Source: Calliopum simillimum (Eukaryota > Arthropoda > Insecta > Diptera > Lauxaniidae). From it: 64,000 nt of DNA. A model generated the notes under the pieces. It had not been told where the DNA came from, searched no databases, and saw only the letters and a program-made list of their open reading frames with translations. Shown in pieces: positions 11,096 through 21,113 of this stretch. The position numbers and the translations under genes are program-made. How positions within the stretch are numbered: position 1 is the first letter of the stretch; each line of letters begins with the position of its first letter. The stretch spans positions 29,999,964 through 30,063,963 of the forward strand of contig OX638370.1 in the NCBI GenBank assembly GCA_951812925.1, given 5' to 3'.

Positions 11096-11230
11096 TACAA
11101 AAATAGTCTGATGAGTCTTTGTGGCGAAAGACGAAACATATGTCACTATAGCCGTGTTTTTAATCCGTTCCTTGATTTGTCATAATTATGTGTTAGAAAA
11201 ATGCATTGATAGATTTATATGTAAATCGAT
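11096..11230 (+). repeat. Inverted partial copy C of the ribozyme repeat
   Basis: Bases 11096-11230 are the reverse complement of about 10770-10904 (and of the same part of copy A). It joins copy B directly, so B and C form a foldback of about 133-bp arms around the tRNA-like module B. Copy C lacks the tRNA-like part and stops abruptly at a GTAAATCGAT. Confidence 0.85.
11103..11149 (+). ncRNA. Type I hammerhead ribozyme motif (copy C, inverted)
   Basis: On the plus strand: stem I ATAGT 11103-11107, CTGATGA 11108-11114, stem II 11115-11120 with 11127-11132, loop 11121-11126, GAAA 11133-11136, GTC 11142-11144, stem I partner ACTAT 11145-11149. It is the same sequence as copies A and B but on the opposite strand. 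Confidence 0.85.
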
Positions 11231-11937
11231 TTTTTAAATAATGTTTAGGTAAATATATGTTCTGAATAGAGCGCTAGGCATGTGACGATGGAAGCAACCA
11301 TACGAACTGATTTTATGGTCTTAACAATCTTTAATTGTTTTTTAAAAATGGAAAAATTGAAAGGAATTTAATGTCTGGTAACCGGCTTGAACAGTCAGGA
11401 CTAAGTACAGTGTATGCTCGGGCATGTTAAGGCTTTTAAAATAATGATAAAAAAGAGGAAAATGGTAATTCGAGTATCCAACGTCAGGAATATTTTAAGT
11501 TCAGCAATCTGGCTGCGAATTGTATAAGAAATTCGAAACTTTAAAACAACAAGATGCTTGCTTTGGTTAAATCATTTTGGAGACAGCGTGACACCGACTA
11601 TGGTATGAAACTTTATAAGGTCTCACGAAGTATACCATAGCCATCGATATTCATCTGGGCTACTAATTGGGACGATATTGAGGAAACAAATTTTTGCTTA
11701 CAAGCCATTTCTACGCTTTTGACCTCCAAATAAAACTTCAAAATATTAACCTTGAGGAAAAAAGTATACAAAATTTAAAAAAATACTTTGCATTTTTTCC
11801 ATTTTTAATTTAAGACTAAATAATATTTTTTTTATACATTTTGGAGTAAAAGTCCCAAAAAATTAAAAAAAATAAAAAATTTTTTTGTATGAAATCGGAT
11901 AAAAAGGTTTGAAATATAGGTTTTAATTACACTAGTA
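11231..11937. other. Intergenic, no gene seen
   Basis: AT-rich sequence with no supported coding region, repeat pair or structured element that I can name. Confidence 0.3.
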
Positions 11938-12805
11938 GAGTAATTTAGGGTAATGTGGACTATGCGGGTAATGTGGTGCACCCTTTTATTTCTCATATTA
12001 AAGACTGCACAACAATTTTGGTTATTTGTGCACAATAAAAAGCGAAAAACATATTCTTTACGCCCTTTGGCTTTTCTATAATGCTAATTATTCGTGTGAA
12101 ATTCTTAGCACATGCTGTGAGGTCAAGTTGACTTATTTGTAGTACTTGGTGAATAACTAAGTTACTTCCTCAGAACTCAGTTTTCTAAAATTCAAATAAC
12201 TCTAATGCAATTGTGGATCTATTATTCAACGAAAAAATGCATTAGCAAGTCTGATTTTACATTTCTTTTATATAATCAATGATTATTTCAAAAACGTGAT
12301 GTATTCGGGTAATGTGGACTACTCCATATTATATACCGTATATCAACTTTGACTACTATTACATCTTAAAAAGCTAATTGCATGTGTAGGATACCCGAGT
12401 TTGAGTAATGTGGAGTACTATTTTACGTATGATTCGATAACCCTTCTTACTTATTCACATGTTAGTATGAATTTGGTTTATCTTACCAGAAAATATTATT
12501 TAATAAGAATATAAAGCTAGTTCATAGCAAATATAATCTTACAAATTACTACTCGACTTTTAGTCAACAAAATTTGCGAATAACGGTACTTCTTTAGGAA
12601 ATGGGCCGGGTGAGCCACATTACCCGACACTTTTCTTTTTCAGCTATTTCACGCTTGAAATGTTAATATTTTAGTATACAAATTATCAAATAGTAAAAAC
12701 AATAGAATAACTAATACAAATAAATTGACCAAGCTTGCATACTACCATTACTTTGGTAGAAATTGGTAAAAAAGAAAAAGGTAACCACATTACCCTAAAT
12801 TACTC
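11938..12805. mobile_element. TA-flanked element with GGGTAATGTGGAC subterminal repeats
   Basis: Ends are inverted repeats of about 21 bp (GAGTAATTTAGGGTAATGTG on the left; right end reads the same in reverse complement). TA lies on both sides (11936-11937, 12806-12807). The word GGGTAATGTGG or close variants recurs inside on both strands (near 11968, 12308, 12408 on plus; about 12610 and 12783 on minus). There is no transposase frame. TA duplication and repeated subterminal motifs suggest a non-autonomous pogo/Tc1-mariner-type element. It resembles the element at 53305-54510 in layout and motif. Confidence 0.65.
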
Positions 12806-12854
12806 TATATATATGATTAAAAAATTTTTCAGCTGTAGGTGCCACTATTCATTC

Positions 12855-13130
12855 CCCCAGGGTATATCCACTTTGTCCTTCCATTATTTGTAACGCAAAG
12901 AAAGAGGAGTGGCAGATATAGAAAAGTGCTTTTATTCTTGATCAGCGTCACCCCCTGAGTCGATATAGACATGTCCGCCTGTCTGGCTGTCTGTGGTAAT
13001 ATTTTTTTTACGGGAAAACTAAAGAAGATGATTCGGCAAAATTAAGTACAGTGGCTTTGCCGTAAAAGTTAACTCAAGCGATTGAAAATGAGTAGTCAAC
13101 GCACGCGCCTACCGCCAACACATTGACATT
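12855..13130 (+). mobile_element. mini-me/DINE-1-like repeat fragment
   Basis: Starts with a CAGGGTATATCCACTTTGTC block and contains GGCAGATATAGAAAAGTG, GAGTCGATATAGACATGTCC and a short GTCTG/GCTGTCTG microsatellite. The same order is found at 51604-52345. Dipteran mini-me/DINE-1 (helentron-type) elements are known for internal GTCY microsatellites; family membership is inferred from that layout. Confidence 0.6.
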
Positions 13131-15700
13131 TTCTTAATTATTTCGAAAAAAAAAAAAATGTTTTTTTAGAAATCAATATATATCTCCAAAACTAACAAAC
13201 CAACCAAAAAGTGATGTGAATATCATTTATAGGTAATGTATTTACCTTTTATTTGACATATAGTACGTTTAAACATAAATATGGGTTCATGAGATATTTG
13301 TAATTACGTGAAACTATTTTTTTTTGGTCCAAAAAACCGAAAATGACCGATATCTCGAAAACGACGACAAAGTTGATTTTGGCTGTAAACTATATAAAAC
13401 TATTTTTTTTTTTTTTGTAGAAGCCTATTTTTCTTGCTTTAAGCAAAATTTAAAAAAAGTTCCTTTGATTTAGTTTTAACGGGATGCAGATTTATTTGTT
13501 ATATTAAAATATCTTAATATTCTTTTTTTTCATTTCTTAGAAGTTGTGAATTTGAAGGCGGTTTCAATGACTTTCTATTGCATGTAAGTAACTTCAATGT
13601 TACTACCCAATTGTTCCATTAAATTTACAAAAATCTTTGAAAGCTTTTTGCATGTGTTATTGACAAATCTTATGATTCTTTTGATGTGGGCTTAAAGTCA
13701 AGACAAATTGCTGCTAAGAACGCAAATCGTTTTAAAATGCTCCCTCTACACAGCAGTCATGTATGTACTTAGATATCCGTAGACCAACTTTTAGATGTTC
13801 AGATGTTCAATTGTGTAAATGAAACGCTTGAACAAATACAATAATTGAAAACTGTCAATAACCAATTTAAATTTAATTTGTACATTCGACGACAATATCC
13901 TGCAAGGTTATATGGATCAAATGGAAATTTCGTTTTGGTTTATTTTTTAGTAAAAATTGATTTAAAAAGGTTCTTTTTACATATGCAAATGTGAGAATAT
14001 GTGAATATGCATACGCATGACTATTGAATGCATCATTAACAGTAATTTAAAATGTAAAACATGTAAACTGAGAGAAAAAACTTTTGTGAATTCAATGGAA
14101 AGAATAAACAAGAAATTGTCTATCGCTCAAATTATTATTTCTGCCTAAGAGTCCTTAAAAGGAGTTCACAAATTATTTTTTTTTTCCTTAATTTTTTTCA
14201 TGTTTTTTCTCTATGTACTCGCATTAATTTTACAAATTCCATTGATTTTTCAAACAATTAAAACATCGATAACAAAAAAAGTAAACTAATTAAAAAAATT
14301 ACACCAGGCGTTGGCTGGTCCTTATGGCATTTGGTGGTAGCTTGTATGTACTCGTACCAGCAACTGTGTGACTCCTGCTTCGGCTACATTACCAGCATCA
14401 TCATCAGCGTCTTCCATGTGCTGCTGTGCATTTAATATGCGTAAACTTCACGCTTAATACGCTCTACGTTTTCCCAATTATTATTGAGCTGCTGCTGTTG
14501 TTGTTGCTAATGTCCTTTTTGAAATACAAATTTTGAAAAAAAAAAATTTACTAAATATATCGACAACAATCCAGTCGTCCCGATGAGTGTAAAATTTTAC
14601 GATACCAGGTGTGAATAGTTGCCAAGTTTAATTATTGGAAATCGTTATGGGATTCGTTGATCCTGTAGAAGTTTTTATGTAAACATTTGTTTTTATGACT
14701 TAGAAATATTTAATTTTAGTTACAGAAATAAACGCTATCGAAAACGGAAGAGGATGTGGTAGACCAAATGTCATCGGGAAAATAACGTTGGAGAAGGTTA
14801 TCTTTGAATTGGTAGAGTCACAGAGAAAAATCAAAATTAGATCGATTTATTTATTGAGCTTAAATGTGAAGTTTAAGGATAATGCACACAAAACCTACTA
14901 ATACTTGAAACGGAAGTGCAGTCTTTTTGCAATTTTGCCCAACATTGGCTTTAAATTTGCTGCCATTAGCAACTTTTTGAAGACCACAATAAAAAACTAA
15001 AATGAAAATTCTCGACATGAATGTTTCTCAATCAAACAGCAAAGAAAAACTTCACATATCCTTTGCCGACAAGTTACAAACACTCGTAATTTTCACAAGT
15101 AATTTATCAAACTTTCAAGAAAGTTGCAACTGAAAATGTATGCAAAAATTTAACCCGACTTAACAGTAGGAAATCTACAAAGTGTTGCCAGATATTCAGA
15201 ATGATGCAGAAAGTTTGTGAAACTTTCCCTTGGATTCTACGAATGTAAGACGTGCTGAGTAAAAGAAAAATAACATTTTTAAATATTTTAGAAACCGCCC
15301 ACTCAACCGAAGGCTTTGGCGGGCGAGTTATAGTTTTATGTACTGATTGGACAGTTAACCTAAAGCAAGTAATAATCGGTTATTTTCTTTCAATTTACTT
15401 TTTAATTATATTGTAAATTCCCTTTCGATTAATTGACAGGTTAATCAATTGTTTCCAAAATAATCGTAAAAAAAGTGTAGGTAAATGTTGAAATTTTATG
15501 AGATAATCAAAAATATAATTCACAAAATACATCACATTTGCTTAAGAAAAAATATTAACATTTTGAACCAGTTTCAGCGTCGTTTTACGAACATAGAACA
15601 TTCATTTCTACTAGCTGAATCAATTTAACTAGACCCAAGATTGAAAGACTTAATTTTCAAGATGCCATGGCTTTATCTACATATATCAGACACCTAAGGA
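13131..15700. other. Intergenic, no gene seen
   Basis: Mostly AT-rich. 14310-14510 is a less AT-rich island with GCTGCTGTTGTTGTTGC and ATCATCATCAGC tracts that looks like unique (possibly regulatory) DNA. 15300-15360 contains a small GC-richer block. Nothing coding is recognisable. Confidence 0.3.
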
Positions 15701-15769
15701 CTGAAATGATTGGAATTGCTTATACCGACTACAGCACTGATAGTGGAAGTGAAACATCTGGTGATATTG

Positions 15770-16450
15770 TGAGTGAAGTATGGGCTTACCATAAAGCTTT
15801 GGCCCACAAATGTAGAAGAAATGACACAGACTCGAAAAACTCGGTCAAAGCCATTTTGCAATCCACTAGGGAATTCAATTTTATGGTATCAAGATAGTTC
15901 TGCAAGGAGTGAAACAAATAGCAATCCGAATGTTCAAGACTTATGCTGTATGCCGGATGCATTTAAACTTCCCAGCCAAGCTCCCTTAGTTTTTGGCGTA
16001 TCACCAAAGAAGTATATGTTCTAGCGTTGTCGTGATGAAAGACGACGCCCTTTCCGTTGACTAATTTTCTTGAGCGCTTTATTCAATCTTGTTAATTATT
16101 GACGGAACAGTTCCGAGTTAATCATTTGGCCACGCAGAAAGAGCTCGTAGTACGAAGGATTCTCGCAGTTCAGCAAAATACTAAGCAGCCTCGGCTTTGC
16201 GAGTGTTCGGGCATCTTCAACTCGTTTTGACTTTGATCTTTTTTCGCATATTACTATCATACGTTATCTATTTTTCGTCACTATTTACCAATTTGTGCAA
16301 AAATGGTTCGAGATCATTCCGATTCAGAAGATATTCACATACCGAAATGCGGTCAGTAAGATTTTTTTACTAAGATTATGTAGCGATGCTGCGACTGCTT
16401 TTCAAGAATTTCGTAAACTTTTTCGGTAGATGGTTGACAAGATTAACATC
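15770..16450 (-). pseudogene. Mauritiana-like mariner transposase relic
   Basis: Read on the minus strand the sequence gives broken pieces of a mariner transposase: RNDLEPFLHKLV, then SDEK-x-ITYDSN around the first catalytic Asp, SQRKGRRLSSRQR-like remains of the HHDNAR region and a C-terminal part, all with stops and frameshifts. A second copy of the same family is at about 50800-51560 on plus. DNA similarity between the two copies continues past the transposase to about 16980, so they share more than the mariner itself. Confidence 0.65.
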
Positions 16451-16499
16451 AAAATTTGCAAAGCGAATCGATCATACCTGGCTGCACCCTACTCGTATA

Positions 16500-16990
16500 T
16501 GTCTGAAAATATCATTTTCTGCACTTTAAATCAAGGGTACCTCAGATCTCAGAGGGGATAGAAAAAAATGGTTGCTAGATTCGGATTTTTGAATTTAGAG
16601 ACTGGGGCTTCAAGCTGCGTTATCAAGTTTTTTTTGGCTAAAGATTTCGCAGCTTTGTTATATTACTTCAAAAATCTTGAAAAATAAAACTTTTAGGTTA
16701 AGATTTCTCAAAAGCCATTAGAGATATAGGATAGATGTAGCTACAATTTTCCAAAATACCATTTTTGAATCTACAAATAAAAAGAAAGCTAACCGCAGAC
16801 TAATTTTTTAGTTAAGTTTTGTCAAACCTTTTTTTATATACTGAAACAATCCAAAGACCACTTGGTTACCGAAATTCAACCCTGAAAATCGATTAGCTCA
16901 TTGACCAATTTAAAAAAAAAAACTTTTTCTATCTATTTGGACACCAGTGAACAACTAAAAAACCTTGAGTGGGACGAACTTGGACAAAAA
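16500..16990 (-). repeat. Dispersed repeat shared with 50150-50760
   Basis: The minus strand of this stretch matches 50150-50760 in order (blocks such as ACTTTAAATCAAGG, AGACTGGGGCTTCAAGCTGC, TTAGCTCATTGACCAATTTA in plus orientation here). Together with the mariner relic it forms one larger repeat present twice in the window in opposite orientations. Confidence 0.6.
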
Positions 16991-17635
16991 GATATCCAAT
17001 CCATTGAAAATAACATAAAAGCACGGTGCTTGACAAAATGGATAACTTGTTTTGTAAATATAATTTAAGTCTACTACAAAAGCACTAAATTGCTAAAAAA
17101 TCCCTAAAATCCCGGAATCCATCGCGACCAATCCCAGGATTGAAGAAAGGCCAGGATCTCGGGATCCCGAAATGACATCCCTAGTATACATATTTATATA
17201 TTTTTGTTACTTATGATAATTTTAAATTTTATTTAGAAATACCGATTAATCGGTTAATAGCTCGCAATTAATAATTGTTTTCTTTCAATTAACCATGTGA
17301 TTCATTATCCGATTAATAACTTTTTCCCACTAGTACTCCCACAATCAATACAAAATTTGGAATAAGGTTTAATATGGCATTATCGATAGAACTTAATGTG
17401 CATGAAAAAACAACCAAGGAATTTTTTAGAGTTTGATCATTAAGAAGCTTTATAGGTCTAAAATACCCACAAAAAAAAATATTTTCGAAATCTCGCCCCA
17501 CTGTAAAACTCTACAGGGCTAGGCGCATGAACTGTTACCTAATCAAATGATAATAACTTTTTGTGTGAAATTATTTTTTATTGATCCAAATGACAAAAAT
17601 GTGTAGAAATAATCAAAAACTAGAATCCGGCTAGT

Positions 17636-18470
17636 TTAGCTCGATATGGCCACCTTTTGTCTTGACTATGGCCTTCAAACGGTCAAAAAACGAGTTTCAT
17701 GCTGCACGAATGTGATCTTCCGGTATTTTGGTCCATTTCCGTAAAATGGCTTTCTTCAGCGCATCCATTCTGGCATATTTTTTAATCCTCACCTTGCTCT
17801 CTAAGATGGCCCAGATGGAATAGTCCATCGTATTTGCATCTGGCGAATTTGAGAGCCATTGTGTGGACGAAATGAAGTGTGGAACGTGGTTTTTTAACCA
17901 TTGTTGGTTCACACGAGTTTTATGAGATGGCGCTGAGTCTTGTTGGATCGTCCGTGGTCTGCGACCGAAATGTTTGCGTGCCCACGGTTCTAAAGCAGCT
18001 TCCAACACATTTTCCCGATAATATGTCGCATTGACTTTGACACCAGACTCGATAAAAACTATTGGAGAGCATCCATCGGCGGTCACAGCTGCCCATACCA
18101 TTTGGAAAGTTACTTCGGGTGGCTGTTCGTAGGCTCAAATTCTCGTTAGAGCCTTCGGTCAAGTAAACACGATCATTTTGAGAGTTTATGAACTGATCAA
18201 TCGGGAAATTTTGCTCATCAGAAAACACAATGTTAGGAAATTGGCCACGTTCGTGCAAGCGTTCCTTTGCTCTTTCGAGTCTTACTTTTTTCTGCTTTGG
18301 TGTAAGATCGTGTGCCTGTTGGAACTTGTAAGGCTTTACCTTGAGTTCATTTTGCAATATGCGTCTGATGCTTCGCTGAGATATTTTCAGTTCTTTGGCC
18401 ATTTGATTACCACTACGACGTGGAAGTCGTGAGGTCGAGCCTTCACTTTCCTCACCATCAGGCGGATATG
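17636..18470 (-). pseudogene. mariner-type (DD37D-like) transposase, frameshifted
   Basis: On the minus strand a helix-turn-helix region (MAKELKISQRSIRRIL, start 18402; the frame is open upstream) is followed by VFSDEQNF with the first catalytic Asp, then a frameshift near 18110, then MVWAAVTADGCSPIVFIES, QQDSAPSHK (second Asp) and SPDANTMDYSIW. Counting from the second Asp to the Asp of MDYSIW gives 37 intervening residues, which fits the DD37D (maT-like) group better than classical DD34D mariners. A TGA replaces a residue after HIRAA, and the reading continues to a TAG at about 17636. The copy is inactive. Confidence 0.75.
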
Positions 18471-18891
18471 GTTGTAGTATCTCACAAGAAAATAATCACT
18501 GGGGTATGCTGAAGTCATGTTTAGAAGACGTCTTAAGCGAGAAATGAATATTTCATATAAAAATTTGAGTTTTTAATCCAAAAATACGTTTTATCTCTAA
18601 TACTTGACAAACAACTTCGAAAAATCCTTCGGCAGGTTTTTTTCTTCTCATCAATTGTTACCAAATGTGCTATCGTAGAACCCATCCCAAATTTTTTTTT
18701 TTTTTTTTTTTCTTTTGAAGCGTGATATGTTCAGATTTTTGTTAAAATCGTTAAATCGCTGAGTTCTGCTATGTCGCTAATCCCGACATTTTATTCCATA
18801 CTGCATCTATAAGATCAACACAATTCACTCGTTTATGAGAGTCAGTTCTAGGCGTTCCCGAAAAAATTAAGTTCGATACAAAATTCTTGAT

Positions 18892-19156
18892 AATTGAGGA
18901 GTGGCCGTACCAAAGAGCCTAAGTACCATTTCGAGGCAAAAGTAGTGTCATAATATGAAACGGGTGGCATTTTGTTAGAAATTAATAAAATTGTTTTCTG
19001 TTTTCACTAAAAATTTTCTTGATAGTGTGAAATTGATGTCATTATGTTAAAAAATTTTTAACAGTCAAAGGACAGACTACTAGGCGCATAAAAAGTATGA
19101 CATTACTTTTGCTTCGAAATGGTACTTAGGCCCTTTGGTACGGCCACTCCTCAATT
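18892..19156. mobile_element. Foldback MITE (265 bp)
   Basis: Inverted repeats of about 55 bp: AATTGAGGAGTGGCCGTACC at the left, and the same sequence in reverse complement at the right, followed inward by AAAGNGCCTAAGTACCATTTCG. The interior is AT-rich and non-coding. The superfamily cannot be assigned from the ends. Confidence 0.8.
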
Positions 19157-19399
19157 GTTTGAAAGTGAAAACGATCCTCTCGCTGTTGCAAAAAAGAAAA
19201 CTAATTTGTTGGCTTATAATTTTTTGAAACTACTTTTCCCATTCCCAATTTTTTTAAAAAATCCCAAAATCTGACAACTTTGTCCGAGAAAGCCAACCAT
19301 TCATAGGGAGCAAGCGAAAAGTAACATTTTTCAGCAGCTCACTTTAGACAGATAATAAACTACCGGAATAGGACAATAGAAGCTAAAATGTGCTTAAAA

Positions 19400-19790
19400 T
19401 GAGACAATACCGAATAGAAAAAAAGGAAGAATTAAAAAAAAAAAACAACAGAAATTGCCAACAACAACTGGGCTAAAATTGTAGCAACGACCTACCCAAA
19501 TTAATGACAACGGTGGCAACAGCAACAACAAAAAAGTAGCATACACCAGGAATGTCAACAACAACAACAATAAGAACAAAAATGTACAACAATGAATGTT
19601 GTATGTACTACCGTGGGTGCTAAAAACGCCGCTGAAAAATAGATCCTGACAGCAGCGACAATGCACCAACAACAACAACAACGACAAAGAGTAAGGCAGC
19701 CTTCACGGTTTAATTGGCTGCCAACGACAAATGTCATACATTTTCACAAATGTCAAATGCAAACAATGCGAATAATGAAAGGGAAGGGAA
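19400..19790. repeat. CAA-rich simple sequence upstream of gsb-n
   Basis: Repeated CAACAACAACAA tracts near 19500-19690 interrupted by short unique sequence. Such tracts are common in fly regulatory DNA. The apparent Leu-rich frames on the other strand are products of this composition. Confidence 0.5.
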
Positions 19791-19819
19791 GAAAAAAATA
19801 CCGTAATGACAATTCGCCA

Positions 19820-20400
19820 TTGAAATGATTAAACAAGAAAGGGGAGAACCCAGTCGAAGAAGTGAGCGCGAGTGAGTGAGAGAAAGAATAAACAATTGTC
19901 ATAGAAATAGTACTGCAGCTGCAGATCAGTACTCACAACAACAACAACATTTGAGTTTCGATTAAATTGAAGGGGGGAGAATTACAAAAAACATTTCGTT
20001 CAACCACCAATCGAGCCGAGCACATTGGTATTAAACTCATGAGCGAAAGAAAGAGTGCGAAATATAAACAAAAATGGGGATCACACAACACAAGAAAAGC
20101 GCTTGATATGAGCTGCAGAGAGGCGTATATTGATTGTATGTATTAGCTTGCTCTCTAACTCTTTCTCTCTCATAGCAAGAATAACTATCAAACTCCAACC
20201 GTCTCTTTCGCCTGCAACACTACCTTGATCGTTGCCATTGTTTCATGCTTAAGAGCAGAAAAAAAACAAAAACAAAAAAAAGACTTGATATCAAATCGTC
20301 TACGCTCTCGGCTCAACAATCGTCGTTGTTCGTTTATCAAACGATTGTTGTTGTGCTCGGCGCTTTATCAAAGACCGCCCATCGTTTAAATCCGGTTTTA
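19820..20400 (+). promoter_or_regulatory. Candidate gsb-n upstream regulatory region (GAGA-rich)
   Basis: Contains clustered GAGA-type motifs on both strands (GAGTGAGTGAGAGAAAG near 19870, AAAGAAAGAGTG near 20045, CTCTCTAACTCTTTCTCTCT near 20152). GAGA factor binds such sites at fly promoters and Polycomb response elements. Position 0.6-1.2 kb upstream of the gsb-n start codon and the absence of TE sequence make it a plausible promoter-proximal control region. This is inference. Confidence 0.4.
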
Positions 20401-21049
20401 AATTTCAATTCAAATCGTTGATTGAGTACCGAACGAACCTTTTGGCTCTGCCTTCATTTCAACGCAGTTGGGAACCAGTTTATTTTCGCTGTTTGCTATT
20501 GTTATTGTTGCTATTGCTGGCTGTGTCCGACGATGTTGCCACTGTGTTCGCGCGCGCGGCGTTATTAATTCCTACGCGACACGACGGCAGAGCTTTTGCT
20601 TTGCTCTCTTTAGTTGTAGACAAAGTCTCGTGCTGTTTGATCATCGTTGTAGTGCGCGCGCGCTCGTTTTGATCGAAAGGCCCCCCTCATTAATAAAGTG
20701 ATTAAAGACGACAACAACGGCGACAACTTCCGTCGGAAATACACGGTATCGCAACGGAAGTTGATAGTGATGTCGCGCGTTTTTCTAAGGATTATGGCAA
20801 TTTGTTTTTGTTTAACTTGTAGTTAAATGCGTGTTGTTAAAATTATGTTTTGAAGAATTTCAAGCAAAAAATAAGAAAAAAATATAAAGCTCCATATGCT
20901 TTTTGTGTGGTCCAGTGCAATTTCTATATACAAATATCTATTTATGTAACCATTACCAAAGTATTTACTTTAACTGAGTTTTCATTACCTGCATTAGTTC
21001 CTGAATTCAATTTAATTTAATACATTTTAAGAAACGTGTTGTACGCAAA
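20401..21049 (+). promoter_or_regulatory. Probable gsb-n core promoter and 5' UTR
   Basis: Less AT-rich, TE-free sequence directly upstream of the gsb-n ATG. A CGCAGTTG at 20463-20470 loosely resembles the fly initiator TCAGTY, but I see no TATA box at the right spacing and no good DPE. GC-rich alternating tracts (GCGCGCGC near 20550 and 20657) are unusual for this window. The exact start site cannot be placed from sequence alone. Confidence 0.35.
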
Positions 21050-21113
21050 ATGGATATGACCAGCGCTAATTCGTTAAATATGCGCCCGCTCTTTGCCGGT
21101 TATCCTTTTCAAG
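21050..21113 (+). CDS. gsb-n: gooseberry-neuro exon 1 (coding part)
   Basis: Encodes MDMTSANSLNMRPLFAGYPF then Q and the first base of a Gly codon; it matches what I remember of the gsb-n N-terminus, which differs from gsb and paired. The start was chosen because AAAATGG is a good fly initiation context and the peptide runs straight into the paired domain. The donor GTAAAG at 21114 splits the Gly codon after its first base (phase 1). Gsb-n is a nuclear Pax transcription factor that acts downstream of gsb in the embryonic CNS and at the neuromuscular junction in Drosophila. In Drosophila gsb lies next door in divergent orientation; no gsb exon is visible in the 21 kb to the left. Confidence 0.88.

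Noticed and set aside
19394..19737. Cys/Leu-rich minus-strand frames
   Set aside because: Produced by CAA/CAAC simple repeats read on the other strand.
20418..20701. Overlapping 77- and 84-codon frames upstream of gsb-n
   Set aside because: Low-complexity Leu/Val-rich frames in the probable 5' UTR with no similarity; more likely untranslated leader or promoter.
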